A stretch of 64,000 nt of DNA from Crenobacter caeni (GCF_010435965.1 NZ_JAAGAA010000010.1:1-64000); one strand, 5' to 3'. Shown: positions 45,449 through 56,194, counted from the stretch's first letter. Made by a program: numbers and translations. The notes: a model not told the origin generated them from the letters alone.

Positions 45449-46309
45449 TTAGAAGTCTGACTCTTCGATGACCGCATCAACGACTGTCCGTAGCCGCATA
45501 TCGTCATCCTCAAGGATTTCTTCCAGTGCCATATGCAGCGCCCGATCGGCCTGCTTGAGGAACCATTCCGGCTCTCCATTCTGGGCATGCTCGATGATCT
45601 GCTCCCGCCACTTTTTGAGCAGTGCATCTGCAACAGGGTGCTTCTCCTCGGGCAACTCGAAGTCTTCCCCACCGCGTAGCAGCTTCTTGACCTCCTTACG
45701 CCACAACAGATGGTCGCCATCTTTGCCGTAGTCTGGCTGGGGTTCTCCCAATAGATCACCTTCGCGGATCTGTTTCAGGACATCCCGCATCTTGCTGACT
45801 TGGCTTTTGCTGATCCTCAACTCCAGTGCAGCCTCCCGCAGCGACAGACCATCAACAGCACCTTCCGCAATCCGCTCCCAGGCACTCTGCACGGTCTCGC
45901 TCTTGGTCATGCCTAGCTTCGGCTCGGTGTTATTCTGGTGCGCTATCAGCCTCGCCTTTTCGAGTCCGCCCTCGATGACCACAACGGGCACCTTGTAGTC
46001 CGACCGCTTGGTGTGCCGTTTGTACGCTTCATAGCGGTGAAACCCATCGGTCAGGACGTAGGGCTTTTGCGGGTTCTGGTCATTGATGACAACCTGCAAC
46101 GGCTTCTTGAATCGGGTTGCCTTGTCGCTGGTCTTCAGCTCCTTCAGCAGTTCCTCGATGTGGCGCTCCTCGTCAGCAGGACGGGTATGTTTCTCGTTCC
46201 ACTTCAGCGCATCCGGATTTCGGATCTGGTTGCTGATATGCGCGTCAATCTCGTCAATACGCACCGACTTGATGTTGTGCTTGCCGCCCTTCTTCACTTT
46301 GCTGCTCAT
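45449..46309 (-). CDS. ParB/Srx-domain protein
   Basis: A 286-residue protein with a ParB-like N-terminal nuclease/CTPase fold: IRNPD near residue 30, KKPLQVVIND, and the signature DGFHRYEAYKRH that corresponds to ParB box II. A helix-turn-helix follows (LSLREAALELRISKSQVSKM). The C-terminal third is helical and acidic. Its ATG overlaps the upstream serine recombinase stop (ATGA), so the two are co-translated. Without a ParA partner it may be a DNA-binding regulator or maintenance protein of the island. Confidence 0.8.
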   Translation of the reverse strand: MSSKVKKGGKHNIKSVRIDEIDAHISNQIRNPDALKWNEKHTRPADEERHIEELLKELKTSDKATRFKKPLQVVINDQNPQKPYVLTDGFHRYEAYKRHTKRSDYKVPVVVIEGGLEKARLIAHQNNTEPKLGMTKSETVQSAWERIAEGAVDGLSLREAALELRISKSQVSKMRDVLKQIREGDLLGEPQPDYGKDGDHLLWRKEVKKLLRGGEDFELPEEKHPVADALLKKWREQIIEHAQNGEPEWFLKQADRALHMALEEILEDDDMRLRTVVDAVIEESDF

Positions 46310-46887
46310 TTCGCTACCTTCTTTCCTGCTGCAATATCGCGAGTCCTGATGACCGTAGCCCGTGCAACGTCCAATTCCCTAGCCGTTTTACTGACGTTTC
46401 CTTCATTGACCGTTAGGGCGCTCAGGATCACGTCTGGGCTGACCTTTCGTGGCCTACCCATGTGCTTACCTTCAGCCCGTGCGCGTTTCACACCGGCCTC
46501 CCTACGCTCTGCAATGATGGCTTTTTCCATCTGGGCTAGACCCGCGAGCATGGTGAGCATCATCTGCCCGATTGAAGTAGTCAGGTCGAAGGATTCACGC
46601 AGGCTGACAACTGAGACGCCCTTATTCTTCAGGGCCTCCACGGTCGAGAGTACGTCAATGGTGTTCCGCCCAAGTCGGTCGATAGCAGCAACTACGAGCG
46701 TGTCACCTTCCCGCAGATATTCCAGCATCGCCTTGAACTGAGGGCGCTCGCTGGCACTGGTAGAACCGCTGACCGCTTCGTCTGCAAACGCCTTGCTGAC
46801 CTTGTATCCCTTGGCCTCGATCTGCATACGTTGGTTGTCGATGGTCTGGTCGTCAGTGGAAACCCGCAGGTAGGCAACTACTGGCAT
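46306..46887 (-). CDS. Serine recombinase (resolvase/invertase family)
   Basis: A 193-residue protein starting MPVVAYLRVSTDDQ with catalytic Ser10, the usual VAAIDRLGRN and LAQMEKAIIAERREAG segments, and a C-terminal helix-turn-helix (VSKTARELDVARATVIRTRD). GAGGGGGA precedes the chosen start. The size matches small Pin/Tn3-type recombinases that resolve or invert short DNA segments. It overlaps the ParB-like gene downstream. Confidence 0.9.
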   Translation of the reverse strand: MPVVAYLRVSTDDQTIDNQRMQIEAKGYKVSKAFADEAVSGSTSASERPQFKAMLEYLREGDTLVVAAIDRLGRNTIDVLSTVEALKNKGVSVVSLRESFDLTTSIGQMMLTMLAGLAQMEKAIIAERREAGVKRARAEGKHMGRPRKVSPDVILSALTVNEGNVSKTARELDVARATVIRTRDIAAGKKVAK

Positions 46888-47148
46888 GGTGCTGTCCCCC
46901 TCGATTCGTTGGTCGTTTATGGCGATAAGTTGGGTGCAATTATCCGACACTGTTCATAATTTGTAAACGTACTTTCCTACACTTAGAAATGGCACATTGC
47001 AGGGGATGTGCAAAAGGTAATCCTTTCCGACACCGCACTCTTTCCCACTCATGCCCAGTAACAAAGGTGTCATCACACACTTGTAACAAAGTTTGTATAT
47101 GCTAAATTCATTAGTGAGTAGCAAACACATACAATGGGGGAAGCGACA

Positions 47149-47358
47149 ATGGCTCAGACTGTCTCAGTTGTTCGTGAAAATGACTTCGTGACTATCAGCA
47201 AGGGAAACGCCCCGGCTATCCGCTATCCCTCGGCTTTACTCCCCTGCCTTGCTACAGCTACACCTGAACAGTTCAACGATTACCGGGTGTGCGGGCATCG
47301 TATCCACTGGGATCAAATTGGCTTCTCTCTGCTGTTCGCGGAGGGTGTCGGTGCATGA
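47149..47358 (+). CDS. DUF2442-like small protein
   Basis: About 69 residues from MAQTVSVVREND. The ending with IHWDQIGFSLLFAEGV resembles the DUF2442 family, which often occurs in toxin-antitoxin-like pairs and mobile elements. GGGGGAAG supports this start; an in-frame ATG lies five codons upstream (47134). The upstream gap is AT-rich and includes TTGTAACAAAGTTTGTATAT, promoter-like. Confidence 0.5.
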   Translation: MAQTVSVVRENDFVTISKGNAPAIRYPSALLPCLATATPEQFNDYRVCGHRIHWDQIGFSLLFAEGVGA

Positions 47359-47471
47359 GATCTGCCAAGGAGCAAGCCCCGCTTAGCTCTTTGTGGATCA
47401 GTCAGCTGGGGGCAGTAAGGCGGGTACGGGGGGAAGTGGCTGATATGCGCTGCATGAATACGGCTTCGTAA
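47355..47471 (+). CDS. Very small ORF overlapping the DUF2442-like gene
   Basis: A 38-codon frame whose ATG overlaps the stop of the preceding gene (ATGA). It starts MRSAKEQAPL and is basic. Translational coupling makes it plausible, but there is no other evidence. Confidence 0.3.
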   Translation: MRSAKEQAPLSSLWISQLGAVRRVRGEVADMRCMNTAS

Positions 47472-47798
47472 ATTTTCGCCACATTTCAGGGACGCCCTGC
47501 TTTGCCCCCTTCCCTTGTCTGTTACTTATTATATTTTTTTGTATATCGTTAAGCAGCCTGAAAATACCACATGATCGCTATCTGCTGCGTTCTTCTGCAT
47601 TCAGGCTGGGGTTGGGTACCCGAAGCTCTCAGAGGCTCGCTGCGTGCGATTCTGCAAGCCTATCGGCACAGCGCAGCACTGCCCCAACTTGCTGTACACT
47701 GCTCGCAGAAGATTCCAACCCTACCACCTGAACTGTTACACCGGCCAAAGTGGACATGAAGCTAACCGATTGATTTTGAAGAGATCGCAGATTCCCTC

Positions 47799-47821
47799 TT
47801 CGATTCCACCCGGGGGCACCA
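47799..47821 (+). repeat. attR: second copy of the 23-bp repeat
   Basis: Identical to 41982-42004, with unrelated DNA before it. It marks the right end of the island. Confidence 0.9.
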
Positions 47822-47855
47822 ACAACACGTCCGCGACAGTTCGGACAAGCCCACG

Positions 47856-47889
47856 AAACCCGCACAGCACAAGGCTCTGCGGGTTTTTT
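47856..47889 (+). terminator. Terminator right of attR, probably the original tRNA-Arg terminator
   Basis: Stem AAACCCGCA / TGCGGGTTT with a loop of about 13 bases and a T6 tract. Lying just after attR, it was probably the terminator of tRNA-Arg before the island inserted. Confidence 0.7.
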
Positions 47890-47985
47890 GTCGGCCTTCC
47901 GGCCGCGGCGACGCCCCATTGCAGGCACCTTTCCTGCTGGCCCCACCCAACACCAAGCCGCCATGCGACAACAGGAAGGGGCGCC

Positions 47986-48471
47986 ATGCACATCACGCTG
48001 GAATCGCCGGACCAGGCCGAGGTCATCGCCCTGATCGCGGCGCTGGACGCCTATCAGGACACGCTCTATCCGCAGGAGAGCCGGCACGCGCTGGACCTGG
48101 CCGCGCTCAAGTCGCCCAATGTCCTGTTCGCCGTCGCGCGCGACGGCGCGGGGAGCGCCATCGGCTGCGGCGCCGTGATCCTCACGCCGGACTACGGGGA
48201 ACTGAAGCGGATGTACGTCCGCCCGCAAAACCGCGGACAGGGCGTCGCCCGGCGCCTGTTGCGCCTGCTCGAAACGCGCACGGCCGAGCGCGGTACGCGC
48301 TGGCTCACGCTGGAAACGGGCCCATTCCAGCCGGAAGCCCTGCGCCTGTACGCGGCTTGCGGCTACCAGCGGCGAGGCCCGTTCGGCAGCTACCGCGACG
48401 ATCCCCTGAGCGTGTTCATGCAAAAGCAGCTGCCCGCGTCCTCTGCTGATCTGGCGCAAACTTCGTGCTAA
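47986..48471 (+). CDS. GNAT-family N-acetyltransferase
   Basis: A 161-residue acetyltransferase. The acetyl-CoA loop is in MYVRPQNRGQGVARRLLRLLE (Q/R-x-x-G-x-G/A), followed by LTLETG and ALRLYAACGYQRRGPFG typical of the C-terminal half. AGGAAGG precedes the ATG. The substrate is unknown. It is the first chromosomal gene after the island. Confidence 0.88.
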   Translation: MHITLESPDQAEVIALIAALDAYQDTLYPQESRHALDLAALKSPNVLFAVARDGAGSAIGCGAVILTPDYGELKRMYVRPQNRGQGVARRLLRLLETRTAERGTRWLTLETGPFQPEALRLYAACGYQRRGPFGSYRDDPLSVFMQKQLPASSADLAQTSC

Positions 48472-48544
48472 TCGCGGCGCTGCCCCGTTGCGCAGGCCGG
48501 CCTCCTTGCGGTTTGATGGACAGGTCAACCCGCAAGGACGCGCC

Positions 48545-48658
48545 ATGAACACCCAGTTCCCGCCCCACACCGCCGACACGCCGCTCGCGTGCCGCGCCGT
48601 GGCGCGCGCGTCCCTTTCCGGCCTCATTATTATCCTGGCGCACGGCGTCCAGGGATAA
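48545..48658 (+). CDS. Leader peptide of brnQ with Leu-Ile-Ile-Ile-Leu run
   Basis: A 37-residue frame with AAGGA before its ATG, ending 95 bases before brnQ. Near its end, codons CTC ATT ATT ATC CTG (48623-48637) encode Leu-Ile-Ile-Ile-Leu. Such runs of the regulating amino acids are typical of attenuation leader peptides of branched-chain amino acid genes. Confidence 0.65.
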   Translation: MNTQFPPHTADTPLACRAVARASLSGLIIILAHGVQG

Positions 48659-48701
48659 AGGCCTCACACCGCCGACCCCTGGACCCAGGGGTCCGGTCGG
48701 C
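48647..48701 (+). promoter_or_regulatory. Attenuator-like mutually exclusive hairpins before brnQ
   Basis: GTCCAGGG (48647-48654), at the end of the leader frame, is complementary to CCCTGGAC (48677-48684). CCCTGGAC is also part of a perfect palindrome GACCCCTGG / CCAGGGGTC (48674-48693), with an outer GCCGACC / GGTCGGC pair (48671-48701). A ribosome stalled on the Ile codons would leave the first pairing free. A U tract is missing, so the second hairpin may be a pause, Rho-linked or translational element. Confidence 0.55.
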
Positions 48702-48753
48702 AACGCATCGCTCCCCACCCAGGCAGGCCGGCATCACAGTTACTGGAGACTGT

Positions 48754-50058
48754 ATGTTGGGCAACAAGGACACCGCCGTACTCGGCATGATGGTTTTCGC
48801 GCTGTTTCTGGGCGCGGGCAACGTGATCTTCCCGCCGATGGCCGGCTACCAGGCCGGCAGCCACTGGCTGGCCGCCGCGCTCGGCTTCATCGTCACCGGC
48901 GTCGGCCTGCCGTTTCTGACCCTGCTGGTGGTCGCCGCCGCCGGCAACGGCGAGGCACTGTCGCGCGGCTTGCCGGCGTGGGCCGCCACCCTGTTCTGGT
49001 GTGCGCTCTATCTGGTGATCGGGCCGACCTTCGCGATGCCGCGGGTGGTCAACGTCGCGTACGAACTGGGCGCGCTGCCGCTGGGCCTGCCCACGCACGA
49101 CGCGACCCGCCTCGTGTTCGCCTGCGCGTTCGGGGCATGCGGGCTGTGGTTCATGCTGCGCCCGGGGTCGCTGATCAACCATATCGGCCGCGTGATGACG
49201 CCGGCGCTGTTGCTGTTGCTCGCCGCGGTCGCCGCCGGCGTGCTGGTCGCGCCGGTCTCGCCGGTCGGGGCGACCGGCACCGCCGATGCACTCACCGCCG
49301 CCGCCGACGGGCTGGTCAGCGGCTACCAGACGATGGACGTGTTAGGCGCGATGGCGTTCGGCGCGCTGGTCGCGCAGATGCTCGCGCTCAAGGGCGTCAC
49401 CCGCAGCCGCGACGTCGCGCGCGTCACCGCCAGGGCCGGCCTGATCTCGGCCGTGCTGCTCGCCCTGCTCTACCTGTGCCTGTTCTACCTGGGCGCGACG
49501 GCCGGCGCGGCCGCCGAGGGCGCCGCCAACGGCGGGCAGATCCTCGCCCGCTACGTGGACGCGCTGTTCGGCCCGGCCGGCAGCGTGCTGATGGCGGGCA
49601 TCATCCTGCTCGCCTGCCTGACCACGCTGGTCGGCGTCACCAGCGCGAGCGCCGCCTACTTCGCGCGCACCTTCCCGACGCTCGCCTACCCGCGCGCGCT
49701 GGTGGTGTGCTCGCTGGCGACGGTGGTCGTCGCCAACTTCGGCCTCGACCAGCTGATCCGCGTCACCGTGCCGGTGCTGTTCCTGATCTACCCGCCGGCC
49801 ATCGCCCTGGTCGTGCTGCATGCACTTAAAGGGCGCTTGCCCGCCCCCGCCTTCGCCAGCGCGCTGACGCTGCCGGTTGCGACGCTGCTGGGACTGGCCG
49901 ACGCGCTCAACGCGGCGGGGCTCCTGGACGGCGCGCTGCTGGCCGCCTGCAGCCGCTTGCCGCTGTTCGCACAAGGCCTGGGCTGGCTGCTGCCCAGCGC
50001 CCTCGCGCTGGCGCTCTCCGCGTTGCTGCCCCAGGCAAGGCGGCTGGCACGGGCGTGA
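48754..50058 (+). CDS. brnQ: Branched-chain amino acid transporter (LIVCS family)
   Basis: A 434-residue, about 12-TM protein. The N-terminal FALFLGAGNVIFPPMAGYQAG is the LIVCS/BrnQ signature, and ALKGVTRSRDVARVTARAG and VTSASAAYFA are also family-like. It takes up leucine, isoleucine and valine with Na+ or H+. GGAG precedes the ATG. The upstream leader with Leu/Ile codons supports the assignment. Confidence 0.92.
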   Translation: MLGNKDTAVLGMMVFALFLGAGNVIFPPMAGYQAGSHWLAAALGFIVTGVGLPFLTLLVVAAAGNGEALSRGLPAWAATLFWCALYLVIGPTFAMPRVVNVAYELGALPLGLPTHDATRLVFACAFGACGLWFMLRPGSLINHIGRVMTPALLLLLAAVAAGVLVAPVSPVGATGTADALTAAADGLVSGYQTMDVLGAMAFGALVAQMLALKGVTRSRDVARVTARAGLISAVLLALLYLCLFYLGATAGAAAEGAANGGQILARYVDALFGPAGSVLMAGIILLACLTTLVGVTSASAAYFARTFPTLAYPRALVVCSLATVVVANFGLDQLIRVTVPVLFLIYPPAIALVVLHALKGRLPAPAFASALTLPVATLLGLADALNAAGLLDGALLAACSRLPLFAQGLGWLLPSALALALSALLPQARRLARA

Positions 50059-50119
50059 GCGGGGGGCAATCGACACCGGCGCCGGCTATAACGACGGGAT
50101 TGGAATGGCGGAGAGTCCC

Positions 50120-50968
50120 ATGACTGTCGAATCCCTTGCCCCGCTCGCTTGGCTGACCATCGCCATCGGTGTGATCTGCTGCCTGTATATCGCGCTCGAC
50201 CAGCGCCACCGCCCGCCGCCGATGATGAAGATCATGCTGTGGGTGTGGCCGGTCAACGCGCTGTGGGCCGGCCCGCTGGCGATCTGGGCGTACCGCGCGA
50301 TCGGCAACGGGGGCAAGCCGCGCATTTCTGCCGATGCGCCGGCGCAGGCCCCGGGCGGGATGGGCGACATGCACCACGGCATGGGCAAGATGGTAGGACA
50401 CGACATGGGTGCCATGCACCACGACATGTCCAACATGACCGGCCACGACATGGCGGGCATGCATCACGACATGGCCAATATGGCAGACCATGGCATGGCA
50501 GGCATGCACCACGGCATGCCCAAGCGCCCGTTCTGGCAGAGCATCGTCGCCGGCACCCTGCACTGCGGCGCCGGCTGCACGCTGGCCGACCTCGTCACGC
50601 CGTGGCTGTTCGCCGCCGCACCCTTTCTGGTGCTGGCAAGCCCGGTATTCGGCGAATGGACGCTGGCCTACCTGCTCGCGCTCGTGATCGGCGTCGGCTT
50701 CCAGTACGGCGGGCTGCTCGGCATGGTGCCGGAAACCGGCGCCGCCCTGGTATGGCGCGCGCTGAAGGTCGACTTCTTCTCGCTGTCCGCGTGGCAGGTT
50801 GGCATGTACGGCTGGATGGGCTTCGCGATCTTCGGCGTGTTCGGCCCGCTGCACCCGACCGAGCCTGCGTTCTGGCTGATGATGCAGCTGGCGATGGCGT
50901 GCGGCTTTGTCACCGCATACCCGATGAACTGGCTGCTGGTCAAAACCGGCGTGAAAAGCCCGATGTAG
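50120..50968 (+). CDS. DUF4396 membrane protein with Met/His-rich segment
   Basis: A 282-residue membrane protein. Two N-terminal helices (residues 10-60) are followed by a hydrophilic segment 81-133 with 15 Met and 11 His in repeating GHDMxxMHHDM units. After that come H148-C149 and C153 in the core (LHCGAGCT) and about four further helices, which matches the DUF4396 family. The Met/His repeats strongly suggest copper or silver binding. The molecular role is not established. The start at 50120 has GGAGAG upstream. Confidence 0.75.
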   Translation: MTVESLAPLAWLTIAIGVICCLYIALDQRHRPPPMMKIMLWVWPVNALWAGPLAIWAYRAIGNGGKPRISADAPAQAPGGMGDMHHGMGKMVGHDMGAMHHDMSNMTGHDMAGMHHDMANMADHGMAGMHHGMPKRPFWQSIVAGTLHCGAGCTLADLVTPWLFAAAPFLVLASPVFGEWTLAYLLALVIGVGFQYGGLLGMVPETGAALVWRALKVDFFSLSAWQVGMYGWMGFAIFGVFGPLHPTEPAFWLMMQLAMACGFVTAYPMNWLLVKTGVKSPM

Positions 50969-51109
50969 GGAATTGCCCGCCACCGGCTACGCACGGCGAA
51001 AACCAGGTTCGGTACACTTGTGGCGGTCAATCGGGCATGGGTCGGCCTGCCAGGCAGTGCCGCCCGCCTGCGCCTTTACCTGTACCCAAGCTGACGCTGG
51101 AAGGACCTG

Positions 51110-52201
51110 ATGCACAAAAACCCGCCGCTGCTTCCCCTGTGGACCTTGCTCACGCCTTTGGCCGGCTGGCTGTTGCTGGCCGGCAGCCTGTTCGTGCAGG
51201 CCGGCGTCTACGCGCTGCTGCTGGCCGCCGGCCTGCTCGCCGGCGTGTTGGCGGCAGTGCATCACGCCGAAGTGGTCGCACACCGGATCGGTGAGCCATT
51301 CGGCACGCTGGTGCTGGCCGGGGCGATCACGGCGATCGAAGTAGCCCTGATCGTGACCCTGATGCTCGGCGGCGGCGAAGCGACGTCAGCGCTCGCGCGC
51401 GATACGGTTTTTGCAACCGTGATGATCATCCTCAACGGCATCGTCGGCCTGTGCCTGCTGACCGGCGGCAAACGCTTCGGGGAACAGCGCTTCGGCCTGC
51501 TGGGCGTCAACGCGGCCCTGTCCACGCTCGCCGCGATTGTCGTGCTCACGCTGATCCTGCCCAACTACACGACATCGGAACCCGGCCCGTTCTACAGCCC
51601 AGGCCAGCTTGGCTTTATCGCCGTGGTGTCGCTGGTGCTGTACGCGACCTTCGTGTTCGTCCAGACCGTGCGCCACCGCGGCTACTTCCTGAGCGAGCAG
51701 GCCGATGACACGGACGCGGCGTCCGCCCATGCACAAATGCCGTCGCGGCGCGTGGCCGTCATCAGCGCATCGCTGCTGGTGATCGGCCTGGCGGCCGTCG
51801 TCCTGCTGGCCAAGGCCATCTCTCCGCTGATCGAAACAGGCGTCGCGCAGTTGGGGGCGCCGCAGGCGCTGGTCGGCGTCATCATCGCCGCCATCGTGCT
51901 GTTGCCCGAAGGGCTGGCCGCCGTCCGCGCCGCACGCGCCAACCGTTTGCAGACCAGCCTCAACCTGGCGCTGGGCTCGGCGCTCGCCAGCATCGGGCTG
52001 ACCATCCCGGCGGTCGCCATCGTCTCCATCACCAACGGCTGGCCGCTGGCGATGGGCATAGACGCCAAGTCCATGGTGCTGCTGATGCTGTCGCTGATCG
52101 TCGCCACCCTGTCGCTGGGCACCGGGCGGACCACCATTTTGCAGGGGATGGTCCACCTGGTCCTGTTTGCCGTCTACCTGTTCATGACCATCATTCCCTG
52201 A
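51110..52201 (+). CDS. chaA: Ca2+/H+ antiporter, ChaA-like
   Basis: A 363-residue membrane protein of the cation/Ca2+ exchanger superfamily with two inverted repeats. Each has an acidic helix: AGAITAIEVALIVTLML in the first half and AAIVLLPEGLAAVRAARAN in the second. The linker in the middle is Asp/Ala-rich. ChaA exchanges Ca2+, Na+ or K+ for H+, and sits in the inner membrane. Confidence 0.88.
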   Translation: MHKNPPLLPLWTLLTPLAGWLLLAGSLFVQAGVYALLLAAGLLAGVLAAVHHAEVVAHRIGEPFGTLVLAGAITAIEVALIVTLMLGGGEATSALARDTVFATVMIILNGIVGLCLLTGGKRFGEQRFGLLGVNAALSTLAAIVVLTLILPNYTTSEPGPFYSPGQLGFIAVVSLVLYATFVFVQTVRHRGYFLSEQADDTDAASAHAQMPSRRVAVISASLLVIGLAAVVLLAKAISPLIETGVAQLGAPQALVGVIIAAIVLLPEGLAAVRAARANRLQTSLNLALGSALASIGLTIPAVAIVSITNGWPLAMGIDAKSMVLLMLSLIVATLSLGTGRTTILQGMVHLVLFAVYLFMTIIP

Positions 52202-53115
52202 GCGGGGCTCGCAAGGGCGGCACGCAGCGGGCTCGATGGGCGCTTAACTAAACGGACGGCGGGTCAAAACCGGCATCCGGCACGCGATGGAGCGGCGGAT
52301 GACCCAAACGGGGTTTGCGGCGACAATGCAGGCATGAGCGCACCAAGCCCCGACCTCTTCCCCTTCTGCGTGCTGCCCGCGCAGCCCTTCTACGATACGC
52401 TGCGCCCGCTCGCGCCCTTGCTGGACGGCCTACCCGAGTGGCCGGACCAGGCAGGCTACGACGCGCTGCTCGCGCGTGCGTGCGCGGCGGGCATCCGCCT
52501 GCCCGACGGGCTGCGCTTCGTCAGCGACCTTGAGCCCGTCGCCTATTACGAAAGCCATATCGGCGCCACCGGCGAAGTGCCGACGCGCAGCCGCAACTGG
52601 CACGACTGGTTCGGCGCGCTCTCATGGCTTGCGTGGCCGCGGGCCAAGGCCGAACTCAACGCGCGCCATGTGCGGGCGATCGGGCGCGGCGAAGTGCAGC
52701 GCGGCCCACTGCGCGACGCGGCGACGCTGCTCGACGAGTGCGGCGTGCTGGTCGTCACCCACCGCCCCGATCTGCTGGACGCGCTGGTCGAAATGGACTG
52801 GCGCGCGCTGTTCGTCGACGCGCGCGGGGCGTGGGGGAAGGAGATCGAGGTGCGCGTACTGGGCCACGCGGTGTTCGAGCAAGGGCTGACCCCTCACCGG
52901 CTATGGTGCGCGAAGGCGCTGCCGGTGACGGTCGACGCCGGCTACTTCGCGCTGACCGACGCGCAGCGCACCGCACGGCTGGACGCCGCGCTCGCCGCCG
53001 CGCTCTGCGACGACGCGTGGCTGACCCGGCCGCGCGAGCTTGCGCCGCTGCCGCTATTGGGCATCCCCGGCTGGGACGACGCCAACCGGGACGCCGCCTA
53101 CTACGACGATACGGC

Positions 53116-54967
<1,852 letters not shown>

Positions 54968-54970
54968 GCA

Positions 54971-55002
54971 AAAAAAACGGACGCCTTGATGGCGTCCGTT
55001 TT
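54971..55002. terminator. Bidirectional terminator between wrbA and the peroxidase
   Basis: Stem AAACGGACGCC / GGCGTCCGTTT with loop TTGAT, A tract on one side and T tract on the other. It serves both convergent genes. Confidence 0.85.
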
Positions 55003-55017
55003 CATGTGCGCTTTCCC

Positions 55018-56094
55018 TTAGCTGTTGTCGGGCTTGCTGGTCGCTGCGGTCGACGCCGGCAGCACCGGCAACTGCAGCGCAGACGCCGGGATGGTGCCGG
55101 TCAGCGATTCGAGGAAGGCCTGGACGTCGGCCACCTCGTTGTCGGTGAGCTTCAGGCCAAGCTGGGTCTGGCTCATCACGCGGATCGCCTGGTCCAGCTG
55201 CCACACGCTGCCGTCGTGGAAGTACGGGTAAGTGCGAGCGACGTTGCGCAGCGACGGGGTGCGGAACACGTCGCGGTCCGCCTCCTTCTTGCTGATATCG
55301 TAAACGCCCGCATCCTTGTTCGGCACGCCGGTGAACTTGCTGTACGGCCCCTGCACCAGGCCGAACTTGAACAGGTTGTCGCCGCCCAGCGTCGCGCCGG
55401 CGTGGCAGGCGACGCAGCCCTTGTCGATGAAGGTCTTGGCGCCGCGGACCTGCTGCGCGCTCAGCGCCTTGGCGTCGCCCTTGAGCCACGCGTCAAACGG
55501 CGCCGGCGTCAGCAAGGTGCGCTCGAAGGCGGCGATCGCCTTGGCGATATTGTCGTAGCTGACCGGCTGCTTGTCGCCGGGGAAGACCCGGGCGAACTGC
55601 GTGCGGTACTCGGGGATAGACGCGATGCGCTCGACTGCGTACGCCTCGTGCGGGATCGCCATCTCGACAGGGTTCATGATCGGGCCCTTCGCCTGCTCCT
55701 CGGCGTCCTTGGCGCGGCCGTCCCAGAAATGCGGCTTGAGCAGTGCAGCGTTGAGCACCGACGGCGAGTTGCGGCCGCCAAACTGCCCCTTGTGCCCCAT
55801 CGAGAACGACAGGTTGTCGACGCCGTAGGTCGCCAGGTTGTGGCAGCTGTTACAGCTGACCGTTCCCCCCTTGGAGAGACGGGCGTCGAAGAACAGCTGC
55901 TTGCCAAGCACCACCTTGTCCGGCGTCACCGGGTTGTCCGGGTTGGGTGCCGACGCAGGCAGCGGCGCGAAGATCGCGCGCGCAGTCGCCAGGATGGACA
56001 CGTCGGTCGCAGGGGCGGCGATCGCGGAGGAAGAAGCCAGGGCGGCGAAGAGGCCTGCGGGCAATAACAGGCGGGAAGCGCGGCGGTAGTTCAT
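55018..56094 (-). CDS. ccp: Di-haem cytochrome c peroxidase
   Basis: A 358-residue periplasmic protein of the CcpA/MauG family that reduces H2O2. A signal peptide covers residues ~1-27 and two haem motifs are present: CNSCH at 81-85 and CVACH at 227-231. ADVQAFLESLTG near the end is characteristic. The tail is Ala/Pro/Ser-rich. An FNR/Anr-type box about 100 bases upstream suggests induction under low oxygen. Confidence 0.93.
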   Translation of the reverse strand: MNYRRASRLLLPAGLFAALASSSAIAAPATDVSILATARAIFAPLPASAPNPDNPVTPDKVVLGKQLFFDARLSKGGTVSCNSCHNLATYGVDNLSFSMGHKGQFGGRNSPSVLNAALLKPHFWDGRAKDAEEQAKGPIMNPVEMAIPHEAYAVERIASIPEYRTQFARVFPGDKQPVSYDNIAKAIAAFERTLLTPAPFDAWLKGDAKALSAQQVRGAKTFIDKGCVACHAGATLGGDNLFKFGLVQGPYSKFTGVPNKDAGVYDISKKEADRDVFRTPSLRNVARTYPYFHDGSVWQLDQAIRVMSQTQLGLKLTDNEVADVQAFLESLTGTIPASALQLPVLPASTAATSKPDNS

Positions 56095-56194
56095 AGTGGT
56101 TTCCTATGAGGTTGATAGAATTTCGCAATATATTTTTTCTATTGACCCACTCTCTGTGATTGCGAAAATTATCCAATATTTGATGCAAATAGAA

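Larger units (their letters stand above)
42005..47821 (+). mobile_element. Genomic island integrated in tRNA-Arg
   Basis: About 5.8 kb flanked by the 23-bp att repeats. It starts with a tyrosine integrase adjacent to attL and carries a cassette-like gene, a second hypothetical gene, a ParB-like/serine recombinase pair and small hypothetical genes. From about 42,000 to 47,800 the DNA is visibly less GC-rich than its surroundings. No replication, conjugation or capsid genes are seen, so it is a small or decayed integrative element, possibly mobilised in trans. Confidence 0.85.
47472..47985. other. Gene-free stretch spanning the island end
   Basis: About 510 bases from the last island ORF to the GNAT gene, containing an AT-rich part (47521-47550), the attR repeat and the displaced terminator. 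A long forward frame that begins near 47644 crosses attR into the GNAT gene, but it is not a gene because it has no ribosome-binding site and spans attR. Nothing else is recognised. Confidence 0.5.

Noticed and set aside
45241-45471. 76-codon forward frame in the island gap
   Set aside because: No ribosome-binding site, no motif, and it runs into the convergent ParB-like gene.
47644-47985. N-terminal extension of the GNAT gene across the attR repeat
   Set aside because: It spans the island boundary and has no homologous start; the ATG at 47986 has a good ribosome-binding site and begins the GNAT fold.
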